Program-made: the position numbers and the translations under genes
Source: Campylorhamphus procurvoides
Taxonomy: Eukaryota > Chordata > Aves > Passeriformes > Dendrocolaptidae
Direction of reading: 5' to 3'
Length of the DNA: 64,000 nt
Assembly (NCBI GenBank): GCA_013396655.1
Contig: WBMV01004774.1
Span: 201,612-265,611, forward strand
Shown: positions 49,691 through 64,000 of the stretch, in pieces
How positions within the stretch are numbered: the first letter of the stretch is position 1
Layout: the number at the start of each line of letters is the position of its first letter
The notes under the pieces: model-generated
Seen by the model: only the letters and a program-made list of their open reading frames with translations
Database searches by the model: none
Told to the model about the DNA's origin: nothing

Positions 49691-52275
49691 GGTGTACCCA
49701 GCCGGCCTAAGCACAAAGAGTAAATCCCTGAGGGCTTGAGTTAAGCAAGAAGGTGGTGTTGGGGCAGCAGGATGAGGCAGCACGGGGCAGAAGGAAAGCA
49801 GCTCGTTGTCTCATGGATGACAATGCAGGAGATTTTTCTGCCTTACACTCCTGAGAGTGAGTCAACACATGGGTTATCCACACGAGCAACCCCCCTGGTG
49901 TGGGCCTGAACAGCACAGCTGCAGCACCAGGGAAAACTCCCAAACCCATAAGCAGAGCCTTCAGAGCAGGGTAATTACTGAGGTTTCCTTTCAGCATCGT
50001 CACATGCTGTGCTGGTGAGGAAAGGAAAGCATTTCTCCAAGGCAGAAATTCTATCTAGGATGGAGTTTTGCACACAATGAATCACATTTTTCCCTCACAG
50101 ACCCCCTGCCTAAATAAAGAGGGGGTTGTGCCAGCACTGGGAACCATAAGGTAGGAGAAATAATAATGAGGAAATGCAGTATTAAAAAAAGTCTGCAAGA
50201 TTAGAGTCTTTGACTGATGGTTGGCAAGGCCTCCTTGTGCCTGCTCTAAGGGGTGTGGGGTAGGAATGGGAGATCTGAAACCTTTAACTACTTCTCATCC
50301 AAGGGCTGACATGGATAATATGGATCTGAGGATAAATCAGAGCCAGAACCTCACCAGCAGCCTCTTCCCTGAGGAAATGCCAGTGCTGGGCCAGTCTGTG
50401 CTGCTGTGGCAGATGATGCGGATCCCAACTTCTAATTAGAGAGATGACATAAGGTCAAGTGTTCCTGAGCAGGATGTGTGCTGAGTTGTTGTAATGTCTC
50501 TGCACAGAGTCGGAAAAGGGTGGGGGAAGACTGTTCCACAGCAGGGACTGGAAAGGAAGAGGAGAGACATGGCAAACATCCAGCAGAAGGAACTCAGATG
50601 CTCAGATACCACCACAGGCAAGAACACCCAGCGTGAGGAGCAGTGGGACAGCTGGGGCACCAGTTCTGGGTGACACAGGAGAACTGCACCCCCAAGGAGC
50701 TGCCACTGCCCAGCCAGGCTGCTCAGGGTTCTCCGTGTCTCAGAAGATTCAGGATCTCAGGTCTGAGGAGGAGCTTTTTCTCAGTTTGGTATTTCCCCAT
50801 CCCCAGAGTCAGTATCAGCCTTCAGTAAACAAATCCAACACTGGAACATCAACTACATCTGGCAGGTTCCCAACAGGAAGGTCACTTTTGCTGGCTTTCA
50901 TAGCTCTGTGCTGTCTCTGGGGCTTTCAGGTCACTTGATCCCAAAGGACAGCCATGATTAAGACCATCATAAACTGCCTGGTCCCACAGAAAGACTTTAG
51001 AAGCCAGGATATTAGGAACATTATTTTCACAAGATCAAAAATAACAAAGTTTCTCACAGCAGTCAGTGAACTGAACTGAGCAGGCGTGGGAGGAACCAGG
51101 GGGCATAATTTAGTAGCAACAGTGGAAAGATGAGATGGAGGCAACATATAAATCTGCTCTGCTGAGAACCAGGTGAGGAGGGGGCTCCATGACTGACTCC
51201 AGCTGAGTGATACATGTTCTTCAGACCATTCATCCACTAGATACATCACAGCCTGGAGTTATTGCCACCTGGAGTGCAGAAAAATACCTGGGCAGTGACA
51301 GTCCAAGAGAAGAAGGTGCTGTATTTGTACAGGAGTTTTCAGCATGGACCATCAAGAAGTAACAGGATCTCTCCAGCTCCTGCAGGCAGGGATGTCCCAC
51401 CCAGGGCAGACGGAGATGGGGAGCTTCTGCCATGCTTGCTTTCTTCAGTGATGTGCCCTTCTTCCCAGGATAAGGTAACAGGACATCCTTCTGCAGCAGT
51501 GTCCATGTAGTCCTGCCTCACAATGTCCCTAAGAAACCTTGAAGATCTTGGAGCTTTGTCTGCAAAGGAATGTCTGGACCAAGCACCTGCCTGCAGAGCT
51601 TCCCTTTCTCCTGATTAGGCTGTGACTGGAGAGGCAGTGGCTGCACCATAAGGGGCTTATTAGCAGCTCCAGAAACCCCAAATATATCTGGCCAGGGACA
51701 TCTTAAAGCCATGGGGCCACAACCCTTCTCTTCTGTGACAGCCTCCAGCACAGGAGACGAGACCCAGGGCTGGGGTAGGAAACTCTCATCCTGCCCCTGG
51801 CAGTGCTGACTGAAGGCTCCCAAAGCCCAGGGCACCTTGCCTTGCGTCCAGAACTCCCACTGGGATACACAGGCAGCCCTCCAGAGAAGGGCTGGGTGCT
51901 GCAGCCACAGCACATCCTCCTGCTCCTCCAGCCCTGGCTCCTGTGACAGTCCGAGGAAAAGGGGGCAGATCCAGCACAGCCCTCCCCTGCCAGTTAACAC
52001 AGTCCCTTTGGGTGGCCAAAGCAGGGTACAGGGACACTGGACCCTTGTTGGAGCTGGAGCAGAGGAGCCAGCAGAGCTGGAGGAAGCACATTTTGGGTAA
52101 GGAGTGTGTGTAAATGGCTACACAACCACAGAGAACCCAGTGGGACACAACCCTCCTGTGCACAGACACTCTTCCCAAGACAGGGAATAGGAAACACACC
52201 AAAATGAGACCAGGACACAAAAAGGCAAGCACTGCTACACTGTGATGTATTCAAAGCAGGAAACTCCATGAAGAG

Positions 52276-52382
52276 AAATTATGGAATCACAGAATGTTTT
52301 GGATTGGAAGGGACCTTAAAGCTCATCTCATTCCACCCCCTACAATGTGCAGGGACACCTTCCACTAGACCACGGCCCTGTA
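52276..52382 (-). mobile_element. CR1 LINE 3' end fragment
   Basis: 'atggaatcacagaatgtttt', 'ggattggaagggaccttaaa' and 'agggacaccttccactagac' form a minus-strand CR1 terminus of about 105 bp. Confidence 0.85.
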
Positions 52383-52690
52383 TTTTCAGGGAAAAAAGTG
52401 GCTTCAAATGTCTCATAGCTGAGAAAACTTGAAAAGCTCCTTGACTATCAAGAAGTGCAAAATGATCCCTTGATGAGAGTCTCACTGGGGCCCTGGAAAA
52501 CAGGGAAGAACTGATCCTGTTAGGGGGTGCAGCACAGGCTGCCCTGAGCTGGCTGGGCTGGGCAAGGAGCTGGGCTGAGCATCCCCAGCAGAGCCCTGGC
52601 CAGAGCTGGACTCAGCAGAGCTGGGTGACCTCACACTGAGACTGGAGAGCCCTGGACCTTGGCAGAGCTCCTGGCACACACACCTGAGAA

Positions 52691-52835
52691 GTCACAGAAT
52701 CTCAGAATATTCTGAGCTGGAAGGGACCCACAAGGATCACAGTGTCCAATTCTTAAGTGAATGGCCCATACAGGGATTGAACCCACGACCTTGGCTTTAT
52801 TAGCACCAAGTTTTAACCAACTGAGCTCATCTCTG
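52691..52835 (-). mobile_element. tRNA-Ile-like SINE with CR1-type tail (copy 2)
   Basis: The minus-strand head reads 'gatgagctcagttggttaaa', then 'ggtgctaataaagccaaggt', then 'cgtgggttcaatccctgtat': D arm, AAT-type anticodon region and T arm of a tRNA-Ile-like sequence. The tail ends with CR1-like 'tgtgggtcccttccagctca' and 'gaatattctgagattctgtg'. It is better preserved than the copy at 8284-8417. The anticodon-loop region contains AATAAA (52801-52796), sense with respect to PIGQ. Confidence 0.85.
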
Positions 52836-53192
52836 GGTCAGCCTGAGGCTGTGGGCTCTGTGCTCAGCTCCAGTGCCAGCCCAGAGCTCAGCTCCCCACA
52901 AAACACTGTTTGCTTTGGAAAACAAGGTAGATGAGACCACACAAGCACCCTGTTCCTGTGCTGAACACCCCCTCTGGTGCTGCAGGGGCAGTGAATCCAA
53001 ACCCTCCCAAAGGGAAAAGAATAAATACCCTCTGAACCCAGACAACCTGAATTCAGCTCTCAGTGTGTGACTTTAGGAGCCAATCCTCCACCTTGTGTTT
53101 GATCAGCTTGAAGGCTGAATCATAAAATGTCTAAAACACCCTTAGGCCTCATGCACCTCAGCATTGTAGCTCTGAACCACCTCAGGGGCTGC

Positions 53193-53198
53193 TTTAAT
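53193..53198 (-). promoter_or_regulatory. PIGQ: Candidate PIGQ poly(A) signal ATTAAA
   Basis: Plus-strand 'tttaat' gives ATTAAA on the minus strand, about 340 bases beyond the PIGQ stop codon. It is a weak call because the hexamer is a variant and no clear GU-rich element is recognised after it. The SINE-borne AATAAA at 52801-52796 is an alternative. Confidence 0.3.
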
Positions 53199-53538
53199 AT
53201 GGCCCTGTGAGCCAATGTGGAAGGAGAAATTCATCCCCAAACCATCTGGGAGCTGCTTCCTCGATGACACTGAGTGCTGGTTTCAGGAGGCACTGGCAGG
53301 TTTAACCTTTTGCTTCCAAAATAATCATTAGCATATTACACAAACACAGTGCAGGGGAAGAGGAAAGTTGAAAAAATAATGTTTAAAAATACTTGCCTTT
53401 AAAAATCCAGCCCCTCTCATGTTACCAAAATCTATTTAAAGGGATGAAGCAGTTGCTGGCTCTGAGGAGCCTTTGGTCCCAAAGCATTAGGATTCAGTGT
53501 GTTTTTCTGGCCAAGTTCTCAAAGCTCTTTCAGTGTCT

Positions 53539-63734
<10,196 letters not shown>

Positions 63735-64000
63735 CTAGGGAAAAAGGAAACACAATCATGAGCAATGGCAAAATAAAATGCATTACAAATAAAAATAGGG
63801 GTCTGTGAGGCAATGGAATTTTGCAGGACTTCTTTATGTGGTTTTTTACTGCCTGTGTGAAGGATGATGCTACCTGGGACATTTTCAGTATTTCTCCTCT
63901 CAAAGGGCCTTTTTAGAAGGCTCCCTATTATGGGAGTATGTTTGGGAAGATAAATAAAAGCTGCATTCTGACAGCACTTTTCCTTCACAGTCAACACTCA
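63735..64000 (-). other. PIGQ: PIGQ intron, continuing beyond the window
   Basis: Sequence upstream of the 63734 acceptor, T-rich near the splice site on the minus strand. No further PIGQ exon is visible before the window ends. Confidence 0.7.

Larger units (their letters stand above)
45538..53190. other. Intergenic region between RAB40C 5' end and PIGQ 3' end
   Basis: No exon with recognisable protein similarity was found on either strand. It holds CR1 fragments (46147-46620, 49440-49690, 52276-52382), a 22-bp tandem repeat (46905-46990) and a SINE (52691-52835). The PIGQ 3' UTR occupies an unknown part of the right end. Confidence 0.6.

Overview
The window is eukaryotic nuclear DNA, almost certainly from a bird and probably a songbird. 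Four vertebrate genes can be reconstructed exon by exon with GT/AG junctions and consistent phase. The dispersed repeats are dominated by avian CR1 LINE 3' ends, with the typical 'aatggtttgggttggaagg' terminus. Two copies of a tRNA-Ile-like SINE with a CR1 tail resemble a class known to me from zebra finch. The gene order METTL26 (+), WFIKKN1 (-), RAB40C (-), PIGQ (-) is the mirror image of the human 16p13.3 block PIGQ-RAB40C-WFIKKN1-METTL26, so this is a conserved microsyntenic block. All of these family and synteny statements come from memory; no search was run.

Layout. 1-2770: the 3' half of METTL26 (five coding exons; the upstream exon or exons with the SAM-binding core lie left of position 1), very GC-rich, with two minisatellites in introns. 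2970-5686: WFIKKN1 on the minus strand, complete in two coding exons (565 aa) and convergent with METTL26; the two poly(A) hexamers are only about 220 bp apart. About 6.0-9.7 kb: intergenic, with a 56-bp minisatellite and one SINE. About 9.77-44.72 kb: RAB40C on the minus strand, complete in six coding exons (281 aa), with a probable 2.6-kb 3' UTR and an 18.7-kb first intron. Its start lies next to a 458-bp run of N flanked on both sides by minisatellites. 45.2-53.5 kb: intergenic, with no recognisable gene. 53.5-64.0 kb: the last four coding exons of PIGQ on the minus strand; the rest of the gene lies beyond position 64000.

The genes are not a functional pathway. METTL26 is a DUF938 methyltransferase-like protein. 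WFIKKN1 is a secreted multidomain protein linked to myostatin/GDF11 binding. RAB40C is a SOCS-box Rab-like GTPase of the Cullin-5 ubiquitin ligase system. PIGQ is a subunit of the first enzyme of GPI-anchor synthesis in the ER. They are linked by ancestral neighbourhood only.

I found no evidence of a novel system. The observations most worth checking are non-basic P1 residues in both WFIKKN1 Kunitz domains, the minisatellite-bracketed assembly gap at the RAB40C start, CR1 insertions very close to splice sites, a SINE that supplies a candidate poly(A) hexamer downstream of PIGQ, and a long stretch in RAB40C intron 1 without recognisable CR1.
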